49,924 nt of DNA from DATCZB01 sp035513215. GTDB taxonomy: Bacteria; Pseudomonadota; Gammaproteobacteria; Steroidobacterales; Rariloculaceae. The DNA is taken from the NCBI GenBank assembly GCA_035513215.1, contig DATKCK010000052.1:1-49924 (forward strand), read 5' to 3'. Below the pieces are notes generated by a model. The model saw nothing but the letters and a program-made list of their open reading frames with translations. It did not search any database and was not told the DNA's origin. A program made the position numbers and the translations under genes. How positions within the stretch are numbered: position 1 is the first letter of the stretch; each line of letters begins with the position of its first letter. Positions 7,573 to 16,025 of the stretch are shown one piece after another.

Positions 7573-9030
7573 ATGAATCAGGACCATCAGGCGACGGCCG
7601 TACAACGCGGGTTCCCGAAGCCGAAACTGCCCGCGCTCGGCGGCGCGATCGTCGCGACGGCGCTCGTGCTCATCATGCCGACGCCCGAGGGCCTCTCGCC
7701 GGAAGGCCACAGGCTCATGGCGCTCTTCGTCGGCGCGCTGATCCTGTGGGCGACCGAGGCCATCCCGATCTCCGCGACCGCGCTGCTCGTCATCGCGATC
7801 CAGCCCCTGTTCGGCCTGATCGACTTGGGCGGCGCGATGCAGAACGCGATGACGCCCGTGTTCTTCTTCGTGCTCGTCATGTTCCTGATCGCGCTGGCCT
7901 TCACGAAAACCGGGCTCGCGCACCGCTTCGCGCTCTGGATGCTCGCCAAGGCCGGCACCGACGCGAAACGCGCAGTTTACGTCTTCTGCTTCGGCGCGGC
8001 CGCGATCTCGATGATCGTGTCCGACGTGCCGGCCGCGGCAATCTTCCTCGCCATCGCGCTGCCAATCTTCGCCAAGCTCGGCATCACGGCCGAAAAGGGC
8101 TCCAATTTCGGCAAGGCCATCATGCTCGGCATCCCCATCGCGGCGCTGATCGGCGGCGTCGGCACGCCCGCCGGCAGCTCGATCAATCTGCTCGGTCTCG
8201 AGATCATCGTCCAGCAGGGTGGCGAGAGAATCGCTTTCGTCGAATGGATGGCCATCGGCATCCCGATGGTGATCGTGCTCGTGCCGCTGACGGCCTGGGT
8301 GCTCGTGCGCATGTTTCCGCCCGAGTTCGAGACGATTGGGGCGCTGGCCGACCTCGAGGAGGAACGCCGCCGCATGGGGCAGGTTAGCCGAGACGAGTGG
8401 AAGCTGATCGGCATCATGAGCGTCATGTTCGTTCTTTGGGTGCTGACGAGCTGGCCCGAGCTCTATCCAGCTGCGCTCGCGCCGCTGTCGAACATCTTTC
8501 TGGTCTCCATGCTCGGCGGCATTGCAATGTTTCTGCCCGGCATCAATCTGATTGGCTGGAAGGAGGCTCAGGACAACGTCGGCTGGGACGTGCTCTTGCT
8601 GCTGTTCGCGGTCGTTTCGCTCGGCGGGCTCTCGTCGTCGACCGGGCTCGCGCCGTGGCTCGTCGAGGCGACGCTGGGCGGCGTCGCGACCTGGCACTTC
8701 GTCGTCATCCTGCTCGCGATCAGCCTGTTCACGGTGGTGATCCACCTGATGCTGCCGATCAACCCCGTCATCAACGTCGTGATGATCCCGCCGATCATGG
8801 CGCTCGGCACGGCGGCCGGGTTCAGCCCGGAGCTCTTTGCCCTGCCCGTGATATTCACGGCTTCGTGCGCATTCCTGCTGCCGCTCGACGCCGTGCCGCT
8901 CGTCACCTACGGCAAGGGCTATTACAAGATGTTTGACATGCTCAAGCCCGGCATTCCGATCAGCGCGGCCTGGGTCGTCCTGATGACCGCGCTGATGGTG
9001 CTGATCGGCCCGCTGATCGGGTTGCTGTAG
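7573..9030 (+). CDS. DASS/SLC13-family anion:Na+ symporter
   Basis: A 485-residue inner-membrane transporter of the divalent anion:Na+ symporter family, likely for di- or tricarboxylates or sulfate. About 12-13 hydrophobic segments are visible. The two re-entrant signature loops appear as GTPAGSSINLLG (about 200-211) and LPINPVINVVMIPP (about 395-408), the positions of the family's Ser-Asn-Thr-type sodium/substrate motifs but with altered residues, so substrate cannot be called. The start at 7573 is supported by GGGGGAGA 9 nt upstream. The frame is open far upstream to 6466, antisense to rarD, which I reject as coding. Confidence 0.85.
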   Translation: MNQDHQATAVQRGFPKPKLPALGGAIVATALVLIMPTPEGLSPEGHRLMALFVGALILWATEAIPISATALLVIAIQPLFGLIDLGGAMQNAMTPVFFFVLVMFLIALAFTKTGLAHRFALWMLAKAGTDAKRAVYVFCFGAAAISMIVSDVPAAAIFLAIALPIFAKLGITAEKGSNFGKAIMLGIPIAALIGGVGTPAGSSINLLGLEIIVQQGGERIAFVEWMAIGIPMVIVLVPLTAWVLVRMFPPEFETIGALADLEEERRRMGQVSRDEWKLIGIMSVMFVLWVLTSWPELYPAALAPLSNIFLVSMLGGIAMFLPGINLIGWKEAQDNVGWDVLLLLFAVVSLGGLSSSTGLAPWLVEATLGGVATWHFVVILLAISLFTVVIHLMLPINPVINVVMIPPIMALGTAAGFSPELFALPVIFTASCAFLLPLDAVPLVTYGKGYYKMFDMLKPGIPISAAWVVLMTALMVLIGPLIGLL

Positions 9031-9087
9031 CGCGACCCTCACGCCGTAGAATAATGGATCCGGACAACCAAACAGAGGCCAGACGTC

Positions 9088-9204
9088 ATGCCCAAGGAAC
9101 GCAAACCGACCAGGGAAGCGAAGAAGCTTCCGACGATGACTCCGAAGGAACGCAAGGCCGCCAAAAAGGCAAAGAAGAACGCAGAGAAGAATCGCCGCGA
9201 CTGA
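9088..9204 (+). CDS. Small Lys-rich protein (38 aa)
   Basis: A short frame starts at ATG 9088 with AGAGG about 12 nt upstream and ends at TGA 9204. The product is strongly basic (repeated KER/KK pairs, with ERKAAKKAKKNAEKN near the C-terminus), predicted helical and without hydrophobic residues. It could be a nucleic-acid-binding or ribosome-associated mini-protein. It lies between the transporter and the YaiI/YqxD gene, ending 9 bp before the latter. No family recognised. Confidence 0.5.
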   Translation: MPKERKPTREAKKLPTMTPKERKAAKKAKKNAEKNRRD

Positions 9205-9213
9205 CGGCCGGCC

Positions 9214-9669
9214 GTGCATATCTGGGTAGACGCAGACGCCTGTCCCGCCGTTATCAAGGAGATTCTGTTTCGGGCCGCGATGCGAACCGGAATTGCGCTG
9301 ACGCTCGTCGCCAATCAGGCCGTCCGCATTCCGAATGCCCCGTCGATCCGAACGATTCAGGTTGGCTCCGGTTTCGATGTCGCCGACCAGGAAATCGTCA
9401 AGCGGTGTCGGGCGGGCGACCTGGTTATCACCGGCGATATTCCGCTGGCCGCGGACGTTCTCGGCAAAGGCGCAATTGCGCTCAGCCCGCGCGGTGAGCT
9501 CTATTCAACCGACGACATCAAGGCCCGGCTGACGATGCGGGACTTCATGGACACGCTCCGGGGCAGCGGCATCGTCACGGGCGGGCCTTCGGTTCTGAGC
9601 CAGGGCGACAGGAAGCGATTCGGCGGCCATCTCGATTCGATACTCGCCAAGGCATTGCAGCAATCCTGA
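9214..9669 (+). CDS. YaiI/YqxD family protein (DUF188)
   Basis: A 151-residue cytoplasmic protein of the conserved YaiI/YqxD family, a PIN-like fold predicted to be a nuclease. Diagnostic motifs are the N-terminal MHIWVDADACPAVIKEIL, VANQAVRIP, GFDVADQEIV and LVITGDIPLAADVL, with conserved aspartates in the first and last. The start is GTG (9214), nine bases after the Lys-rich mini-gene. Length is normal for the family. The physiological role is unknown. Confidence 0.9.
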   Translation: MHIWVDADACPAVIKEILFRAAMRTGIALTLVANQAVRIPNAPSIRTIQVGSGFDVADQEIVKRCRAGDLVITGDIPLAADVLGKGAIALSPRGELYSTDDIKARLTMRDFMDTLRGSGIVTGGPSVLSQGDRKRFGGHLDSILAKALQQS

Positions 9670-9702
9670 CGCCGAAGGCGCGCCGATTCGGTCGCAAACC
9701 GC

Positions 9703-9708
9703 TACAAT
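9703..9708 (+). promoter_or_regulatory. Candidate -10 box of the DUF6152/MBL operon
   Basis: TACAAT at 9703-9708 matches the sigma-70 -10 consensus in five of six positions and lies 29 nt before the ATG at 9737. No convincing -35 is seen. GAGGGG serves as ribosome-binding site before that ATG. Confidence 0.45.
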
Positions 9709-9736
9709 TGGCTGAAGAACAGCGAGGGGAACGCCG

Positions 9737-10192
9737 ATGTCAGTCTGCTCCGAAGCCTTCGCCAGGCCCCGGTACCGGAGGGTCCTGGCTGCCAGCGCCA
9801 AACTACTGCTCGTCCCGGTCGCCGTGATGCTCATTGTCACGGCTGGCGCGGCCTGGGCCCATCATTCGTTCACGGCCACCTACTTCGAGGATCGCGTCGT
9901 GACGATCGAAGGCACGGTGCTGCAATTCCAGTTCCGCAATCCGCATTCGTTCCTGCACGTCAGCGCGCCGGACGAGAACGGCGAGATGCATCGCTGGGCC
10001 GTCGAATGGGGCGGCTCGAGCCAGCTGTCGAACCAGGGACTGGCCGGCTCGACGCTGCGGCCGGGCGACGTCGTGCAGATCACCGGCAATCCGGGACGCG
10101 ATGCGTCCGATCACCGGGTGCGCATGCGCTATCTGCTCAGGCCCGTGGACGGTTTCGACTGGGGCAACGAGCCCGGCGAGACTTTCGACTAG
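9737..10192 (+). CDS. Secreted single-domain DUF6152 protein
   Basis: A 151-residue exported protein consisting only of a signal peptide (about 1-41, ending GAAWA) and a DUF6152 module: HHSFTATYF, a TIEGTVLQFQFRNPHSFLHV strand pair, an EWGGSSQL segment and TGNPGRD. The GRW-x-GDTL partner module fused to it at 3.5-5.7 kb is absent here and is encoded by the next gene. It is first in a four-gene operon with a TACAAT box and GAGGGG upstream. Probably periplasmic; function unknown. Confidence 0.78.
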   Translation: MSVCSEAFARPRYRRVLAASAKLLLVPVAVMLIVTAGAAWAHHSFTATYFEDRVVTIEGTVLQFQFRNPHSFLHVSAPDENGEMHRWAVEWGGSSQLSNQGLAGSTLRPGDVVQITGNPGRDASDHRVRMRYLLRPVDGFDWGNEPGETFD

Positions 10193-10202
10193 ACCGCGGC
10201 CA

Positions 10203-11072
10203 ATGCTAATGCACCGCCCCGCCGCTTTCGGCCTCGGAGCTTCTCTTTTGCTTCTGTGGACGAGCTCTGCGTTCGCCCAACTCAGCCTCACCGGCGAATG
10301 GACCGGTCGCTATCACGAAGACCAGGAGGACCGGGTACCCGGCGACGTCCAGGGCGATTTCACCGGCGTGCCGCTGAACGACGCGGCGCGGCGTTATGCA
10401 GACGCGTTCGACGTCACGCGCGTCGCCGTGCTCGAGCATCAATGCCAGCCCTACAACCTCCCGCATATCTACCGCGGCCCGATACAGTTCAGGTTCTGGG
10501 AGGAGAAAGACCCCGCGAACCAGGAGATCATCGCGTACCGGCAGTTCAGCGGCACGTACATGCAGTGGCGCACGATCTGGATGGACGGGCGCGAGCATCC
10601 GCCCGAGTACGCGCCGCACACGCACATGGGGTTCTCGACCGGGCGCTGGAACGGCGACATCCTGACCGTCACGTCGACGCATATAAAGAAGGAGTTCTAC
10701 CGGCGCAGCGGAATCCCGAGCAGCGACGAGACCACGGTCGTCGAGCACTACATCCGTCACGGCAATCTGCTCTCGCACGTCATGATCATCACGGACCCCG
10801 TCTACCTGAGCGAGCCCTACATCCAGAGCCAGGAGTTCGTGCTGATGGAGCGCGGCAACCAGAACTGGCTCTACAACTGCGAGTACGTCATGGAAGTGCC
10901 GATGGACAAGGGCGACGTGCCGCACTACCTGCCGGGCGAGAATCCGTTCATAGAGGACTATTCCGACAAGTTCGGCCTGCCGTTCGAGGCCGTCTTCGGC
11001 GGTGCCGAGACGACGTACCCGGAATACCTGCCGCGAATCGAGGCGCTGATCGACGAGCAACGCGATGACTGA
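10203..11072 (+). CDS. Secreted protein with GRW-x-GDIL module, partner of DUF6152
   Basis: A 289-residue exported protein with a signal peptide (about 1-24, ending SSAFA). Recognisable segments shared with other proteins of this window are LTGEWTGRYHEDQ near the N-terminus, PLNDAARRYADAFD, a Cys in LEHQCQPY, STGRWNGDILTVTSTH and ITDPVYLSEPY. It is the separate-chain equivalent of the C-terminal half of the two-domain proteins at 3.5-5.7 kb and is similar to the fourth gene of this operon. The start at 10203 follows the previous stop by 10 bp; an ATG at 10209 is also possible. Function unknown. Confidence 0.7.
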   Translation: MLMHRPAAFGLGASLLLLWTSSAFAQLSLTGEWTGRYHEDQEDRVPGDVQGDFTGVPLNDAARRYADAFDVTRVAVLEHQCQPYNLPHIYRGPIQFRFWEEKDPANQEIIAYRQFSGTYMQWRTIWMDGREHPPEYAPHTHMGFSTGRWNGDILTVTSTHIKKEFYRRSGIPSSDETTVVEHYIRHGNLLSHVMIITDPVYLSEPYIQSQEFVLMERGNQNWLYNCEYVMEVPMDKGDVPHYLPGENPFIEDYSDKFGLPFEAVFGGAETTYPEYLPRIEALIDEQRDD

Positions 11073-11982
11073 GACGCCCACTGGAGCCAAGCTTGCCATC
11101 GCACTGATCGTTGGGTCGTCGCTGCAGCTCGGCGCCGCCAGGGCACAAGACCGCATCGAGACGTTTCACGTTCAGGGCAAGGTTTACATGCTCGCCGGCG
11201 CCGGCGCCAACGTCGCCGTTCAGATCGGAGACGACGGCATCCTCGTCGTCGACACGGGCAGCCGCGAGACGCGCGAGGACGTGCTCGGGGCGATACGCGC
11301 GCTTTCGCCCGACAAGCCGATCCGCTGGATCGTCAACACGCACGCGGATCCGAGCCACACGGGCGGCAACGAGACGATCTCGCAGGCCGGCATCACGGTC
11401 AACGGCAACCCGGCCGCGATCATCGCGCACGAGAACGTGCTGGCGCGGATGTCGGCCGAGGACCGGCCCGTGACCGAGTGGCCGCTCAACTCGTTCTTCG
11501 AGTCGCAGCGCGATTTCTATTTCAACGGCGAAGCCGTGTTCCTGTACCATATTCCATCGGCGCACACGGACGGGGACGTCATGGTCCACTTCCGCGGCTC
11601 CGACGTGCTCGTGACGGGCGACATCTTCGTGACGACGCATTTTCCGATCGTCAATCGCGATGCGGGCGGCGGGATCGAAGGATTCCTCGAGGGCCTGAAC
11701 CTGGCGCTCGACATCACGGTGCCGGCCTACCTGCAGGAGGGCGGCACCTACGTGATCCCGGGTCACGGGCGCGTCAGCGACGAGGCGGACGTGGTTTCCT
11801 ATCGGGACATGGTGCTCTTCGTGCGCGACCGCGTCCGGCACATGATCGATCAGGGCATGTCGCTCGACGACGTGCTCGAGGCGAAGCCTTCGCTCGATTA
11901 CGATCCCCGTTACAGCGACGACGACATCCCATGGACGACCGAGATGTTCATCGAAGCCGTCTATCGGGACCTCGCGCGATGA
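11065..11982 (+). CDS. Exported metallo-beta-lactamase-fold hydrolase with atypical metal site
   Basis: A 305-residue MBL-fold protein with an N-terminal hydrophobic export signal (about 8-27). The expected H-x-H-x-D-H motif reads THADPSHTGGN (His93, Asp95, Ser97, His98): the second His is Asp and the catalytic Asp is Ser. Other ligands are present: His167 (SAHTDGD), Asp186 (VTGDIF) and His234 (IPGHG). It may bind metal differently or act on an unusual substrate. The start overlaps the previous stop by 8 bp, so it is coupled to the DUF6152-partner gene. Confidence 0.82.
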   Translation: MTETPTGAKLAIALIVGSSLQLGAARAQDRIETFHVQGKVYMLAGAGANVAVQIGDDGILVVDTGSRETREDVLGAIRALSPDKPIRWIVNTHADPSHTGGNETISQAGITVNGNPAAIIAHENVLARMSAEDRPVTEWPLNSFFESQRDFYFNGEAVFLYHIPSAHTDGDVMVHFRGSDVLVTGDIFVTTHFPIVNRDAGGGIEGFLEGLNLALDITVPAYLQEGGTYVIPGHGRVSDEADVVSYRDMVLFVRDRVRHMIDQGMSLDDVLEAKPSLDYDPRYSDDDIPWTTEMFIEAVYRDLAR

Positions 11983-12024
11983 GGAGTCACTCACGCGATG
12001 ACCAGACTATTGAGAAGGGGTGAC

Positions 12025-12882
12025 ATGCGTTTTCAGACCCTGTCGATGAGCTTTCTGATCGCGTTCTGTTTCGCAGGCGCCGCATCGGCCCAGCGCGGCG
12101 GTCAAGCGCCGGCCAGCGCGCGCGACTCGGCGCCGGTCGACCTGACGGGCTACTGGGTCTCGGTCGTCAGCGAGGACTGGCGCCACCGCATGGCGACACC
12201 GCGCCGGGGCGACTACGAGAGCCTGCCGCTGAACCAGGCCGGCCGGGCCGCGGCCGACGCCTGGGATCTCGATGCGGACAACGCCGCGGGTCTCGAATGC
12301 AGGGCTTTCGGCATCGGCGGCATCATGCGCCAGCCCGGCCGCCTGAACATCGCGTGGGAAGACGAAGACACCTTGAGTATCGACTTCGACGCGGGCAGGC
12401 AGACGAGGCTCTTGCACTTCGATCCGACGGCACGGCCGTCCGGCGAGCCGACCTGGCAGGGCCATTCGATCGCCGAGTGGGAACGCCCGCCCGGGGGCGG
12501 CGGCCGCGGCAACGTTCGCGCCCAGATCGGCAACATCGAGGGCCCGGTCGCGCCGGGCGGCGGCGGCCGCGGACAGCGCGGCGGTCCGCCGCTCGCGGAG
12601 TCGCTTTTCCAGGGCGGCTCGCTCAAGGTCACGACGACGAATTTCCGCGCGGGTTATCTGCGCAAGAACGGCGTGCCGTACGGCGAAGACGCGACGATCA
12701 CCGAATACCTGCATCGGCTGCCCGAGCATCCGAACGGGGACGTGTGGCTGCTCGTCACGACGATAGTCGAGGATCCCGTCTATCTGAGCCAGCCGTTCTA
12801 TACGAGCACGCACTTCAGGCTCGAGCCCGACGACGACGGCTGGGATCCCAGGCCCTGCCGAACGGCGCCGCCGCCTCCGTAA
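12025..12882 (+). CDS. Secreted protein with Gly-rich insert, related to the operon's second gene
   Basis: A 285-residue exported protein. The signal peptide runs to about residue 22 (GAASA). The body has LTGYWVSVVSEDW, LPLNQAGRAAADAWDL with a following Cys, QGHSIAEWE, FRAGYLRKNGVPYGEDATITEYLHRL and VEDPVYLSQPF, paralleling the second gene. Between about 157 and 192 is a low-complexity Gly/Arg/Pro insertion. The ATG at 12025 is chosen over 11998 because AGAAGGGG sits 5 nt upstream. It is last in the operon. Function unknown. Confidence 0.68.
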   Translation: MRFQTLSMSFLIAFCFAGAASAQRGGQAPASARDSAPVDLTGYWVSVVSEDWRHRMATPRRGDYESLPLNQAGRAAADAWDLDADNAAGLECRAFGIGGIMRQPGRLNIAWEDEDTLSIDFDAGRQTRLLHFDPTARPSGEPTWQGHSIAEWERPPGGGGRGNVRAQIGNIEGPVAPGGGGRGQRGGPPLAESLFQGGSLKVTTTNFRAGYLRKNGVPYGEDATITEYLHRLPEHPNGDVWLLVTTIVEDPVYLSQPFYTSTHFRLEPDDDGWDPRPCRTAPPPP

Positions 12883-12950
12883 GCACGAAGCGCCGAGCGG
12901 GCGGGATCAGCCGGTGCCCGTCCCGGGTGCGCGGTAACGGCCCCGGACCG

Positions 12951-13853
12951 TCAGACGCCTCGTCCCTCGAGCCCCGCCTCCAGCGCCGCAATGCGCTCGC
13001 CGAGCGGCGGGTGCGACATGAAGAGCCGCTTCCAACCGCCGGCTTTCTGCCGGCCGGAAATGCCGAAAGCCTCGATCGACTCCGGCAGATCGTGCGGCTC
13101 GTGCGCGCGCTGCAGGCTCTTGAGCGCGCTGATCATGCTGCCGCGTCCGGCCAGCTTCGCGCCGCCTTCGTCGGCACGAAACTCGCGCCGCCTCGAGAAC
13201 CACATGACGATCATGCTCGCGAACACGCCGAGCACGATCTGAGCGACGATGCTCGCAATGAAGAAGCCGGGCCCGTAGCCGCGCTCGTTCTTGAACAGCA
13301 TGCGATCGACGAAAAAGCCGACGACGCGCGACAGGAAGATGACGAAGGTGTTGACGACGCCCTGGATCAACGTCAGCGTCACCATGTCGCCGTTCGCGAC
13401 GTGGCTGACCTCGTGGCCGAGCACGGCCTCGACCGCATTGCGGTCCATCGAGCTCAGAAGCCCCGTGCTGACCGCGACGAGCGCGTTGTTGCGGCTCGCG
13501 CCGGTCGCAAACGCGTTGACGGCGGGCGACTCGTAGATCGCGACCTCGGGGCTGCCGATGCCCGCCTCCCTCGCCTGGCGCTGAACGGTGGCGAGGAGCC
13601 AGCTCTCGGTCTCGTTGCGCGGCGACTCGATGACGTGCGCGCCGGTGCTGCGCTTGGCGATCCACTTCGACATCGCGAGCGAGATGAAGGAGCCCGCGAA
13701 GCCGATGACGGCCGAGAATATCAGCAGCGCCTGCAGGTCGAGCTGCGTGCCCTGCTCGTTCAGGATCGACTCGATGCCGAGCAGCCGCAGGACGATCGAC
13801 AGCACGACCAGCACGGCGACGTTCGTCGCGACGAAGAGCAGTACCCGTTTCAT
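12951..13853 (-). CDS. htpX: Membrane metalloprotease HtpX
   Basis: A 300-residue M48 zinc protease of the inner membrane that degrades misfolded membrane proteins. Two N-terminal hydrophobic segments (about 4-26 and 40-62) are followed by the active site GHEVSHVANGD (His147, Glu148, His151). Two more hydrophobic segments follow near 160-215, then the third-ligand region RRREFRADEGGAKLAG and the C-terminal SHPPLGERIAAL. The ATG at 13853 gives the usual MKRVLLF start. It converges with the upstream operon and is divergent from nothing nearby; its promoter should lie in 13854-13976. Confidence 0.95.
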   Translation of the reverse strand: MKRVLLFVATNVAVLVVLSIVLRLLGIESILNEQGTQLDLQALLIFSAVIGFAGSFISLAMSKWIAKRSTGAHVIESPRNETESWLLATVQRQAREAGIGSPEVAIYESPAVNAFATGASRNNALVAVSTGLLSSMDRNAVEAVLGHEVSHVANGDMVTLTLIQGVVNTFVIFLSRVVGFFVDRMLFKNERGYGPGFFIASIVAQIVLGVFASMIVMWFSRRREFRADEGGAKLAGRGSMISALKSLQRAHEPHDLPESIEAFGISGRQKAGGWKRLFMSHPPLGERIAALEAGLEGRGV

Positions 13854-13976
13854 TCCGTCACCTGTTGCCACACCTGACTACGTGAAATGGCGGCTCGCGA
13901 GGCCGATTTCAAGCGCGCCGCATCGCCGGCGGCCTGCTCGCGCGCTCCGCGCCGGACCTCCCGGCACGCGGACGGG

Positions 13977-15974
13977 TCAGCTACCGATCCTGCCGCCGTC
14001 GTCCTTCGTGATCGCGACCGTCGCCGAGCGCGGATACGACGTTCCGCCGTCGGGCCAGCGGCTCGCGTGCTCGCCACGGGCGAAGGCTTCGGCCGACGTC
14101 GCGCCGGCGCCGGGGTGCTGGACGTTGACGAACATCGTCGTCTGGTCCGGCGTCGCGATGACGCCCGTGATCTCCTGGCCGATCGGGCCGGTCAGGAAGC
14201 GGCGAATCTCGCCCGTGTCGGGGTCGGCGGCGAGCATCATGTTGTTGCCGAGCGCGGCATAGGCGTCGCCGCTCGCATCCGGCGCATCGGTCTGGATCCA
14301 GAGACGGCGGTCGGGATCGATCCAGAGGCCGTCCGGGCAGCCGAACATGCTATCCGCGGTCAGCGGCTCGCCGTTCGCATCGCGGCCGTTTGCTTCGTCG
14401 CCGCCGAGCGCGAACAGATCCCAGTCGAAGCGAGTGCCGGCGGGATCGCCGCCGGCCTCGCGCCAGCGGATGATGTGCCCGTAGACGTTACGCTCGCGCG
14501 GATTCGCGGCATGCGTCTCGGTACGTCCGGCGTTGTTCGTCAGCGTGAAGTAGACATCGCCGGTGACCGGATCGACGGCGCCCCACTCCGGCCGGTCCAT
14601 CCGCGTAGCGCCGGCGAGCTCGGCCGCACCGCGCGGATCGATCAGCACCGAGGCGAGATCCGGGTAGCCGGCTTCCGCCGTGATCGCGTTCTCGCCCGGC
14701 ACGAGCGCAAGCCACTCGCCGCTGCCGTCCTCGTCGAAGCGGGCCGCGTACAGCGTGCCTTCGTCGAGCAAGGAGCCGTCGGCCGTTGCGGCGCGGTAAG
14801 GGCGGGCCGAGACGAACTTGTAGATGAACTGGCCGCCGGCATCGTCACCGGTATAGACGACGACGGGCTCGCCCTCGCGAACCGGCGCGAACACCACGGC
14901 CTCGTGCGAGCAGCGGCCGAGGTGCGTGCGCTTGACGGGCGTGCTGTCCGGGTCGAACGGATCGATCTCGACGATCCAGCCGACGCAGTGCGGCTCGTTG
15001 CGGTAGTCCTCGGCGGCGGTGGCGCCAGTCGGCACCGCGTTGAAGCGGATGTGCTCGTCAGCGCCGCCGCGAGCCAGGTGCCAGTTCCAGGGCAGGATCG
15101 AGCCGACACGGTAACGAGTGAAGCTCGGCCGCTCCTCGTTCTCGGCCGCGGCGAAGTAGTACCACCAGTTCTCCTCGCAGGTCAGATACGTGTTCCACGG
15201 CGTGACGCCGTGGGCGCAGTTCGCCATCGTGCCGCGCGTCATCAGGCCCTCGGGGCTGTATTGCGTTCGCACGCTGTCATGCCCGCGAACGGGACCCGCG
15301 ATCGCCATCGGCGTTTGCGCCGTGACCCGCCGGTTGCGCGGGTCGCGGACCGCGGCCCAGCGCCCGTCCTCGCCGCGCCGGATCCGCGTAACGCTGACGC
15401 CATGCGCGTTGATCTCCTTCAGCACCTGATCGGGATCGCGCGAGCCGTCCTCGTCGACCGGCGAAACGAAGGAGCCGATCTCCGTGCCCGCGGCAACGGC
15501 GTGCAGCAGCCGAGGCTCGACGTACTCGTGATTCATCACGAGCAGGCCGTCATCGGAGCTGCCCTCGTAGGGGTGCTCGCCCTCGATCGGAAAGAAGTGC
15601 ATGCCGTCGTGGTGCATGCCGATCTGCATGGCCTGCTCGGCGCCCGTGTTCTCGAGCCGGAACTCGGGATAGTCGCCCAGGATCGGCTCGCCCCAGGGCA
15701 GCAGTACCTGATAGCGGTAGCCGGGCGGCACGACGATCTCATCGGCCGTGCCAATCGGCACGGCGGCGAAGCCGAGCCGGGGCTGCGAGGCCGGGCCCGT
15801 CGTTGCATTCGGCGGCGCCGGAGCCTCGGTGTCGCAGGCCGTGAGGGTACCGCCGAGGAAGCCCGTGACGGCCGTCGCCAGGCCGCCGCGAAGCACGGTC
15901 CGGCGGCTGGTTCTTGCGGCGACAATGTCCTCGAAGGCGCGTGCGGCGTTTCGAGTGGCGGGATGCTTACCCAT
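13977..15974 (-). CDS. PhoX-family (DUF839) Tat-exported lipoprotein
   Basis: A 665-residue member of the PhoX/DUF839 family, beta-propeller enzymes that in characterised PhoX are Ca/Fe-dependent alkaline phosphatases. The twin-arginine signal is SRRTVLRGG (Arg24-Arg25), followed by a hydrophobic stretch and a lipobox-like TLTAC (Cys47), so it is probably a Tat-exported lipoprotein. Family hallmarks include NHEYVEPRLLH, CAHGVTPWNTYLTCEENWW, GRCSHEAV, the PEWGAVDP segment and CPDGLWIDP. Whether it is a phosphatase is not decided by the sequence. It is a single gene between htpX and the GT2 gene, all leftward. Confidence 0.88.
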   Translation of the reverse strand: MGKHPATRNAARAFEDIVAARTSRRTVLRGGLATAVTGFLGGTLTACDTEAPAPPNATTGPASQPRLGFAAVPIGTADEIVVPPGYRYQVLLPWGEPILGDYPEFRLENTGAEQAMQIGMHHDGMHFFPIEGEHPYEGSSDDGLLVMNHEYVEPRLLHAVAAGTEIGSFVSPVDEDGSRDPDQVLKEINAHGVSVTRIRRGEDGRWAAVRDPRNRRVTAQTPMAIAGPVRGHDSVRTQYSPEGLMTRGTMANCAHGVTPWNTYLTCEENWWYYFAAAENEERPSFTRYRVGSILPWNWHLARGGADEHIRFNAVPTGATAAEDYRNEPHCVGWIVEIDPFDPDSTPVKRTHLGRCSHEAVVFAPVREGEPVVVYTGDDAGGQFIYKFVSARPYRAATADGSLLDEGTLYAARFDEDGSGEWLALVPGENAITAEAGYPDLASVLIDPRGAAELAGATRMDRPEWGAVDPVTGDVYFTLTNNAGRTETHAANPRERNVYGHIIRWREAGGDPAGTRFDWDLFALGGDEANGRDANGEPLTADSMFGCPDGLWIDPDRRLWIQTDAPDASGDAYAALGNNMMLAADPDTGEIRRFLTGPIGQEITGVIATPDQTTMFVNVQHPGAGATSAEAFARGEHASRWPDGGTSYPRSATVAITKDDGGRIGS

Positions 15975-16025
15975 AGGTCGCGCAGTCTGGCACCGTCTGA
16001 GCGAAGTGCAAGCGCCGCGCGGGAT

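Noticed and set aside
7483..9219. 578-codon minus-strand frame opposite the transporter
   Set aside because: Its His/Asp/Arg-rich product is the typical mirror of a hydrophobic high-GC gene.
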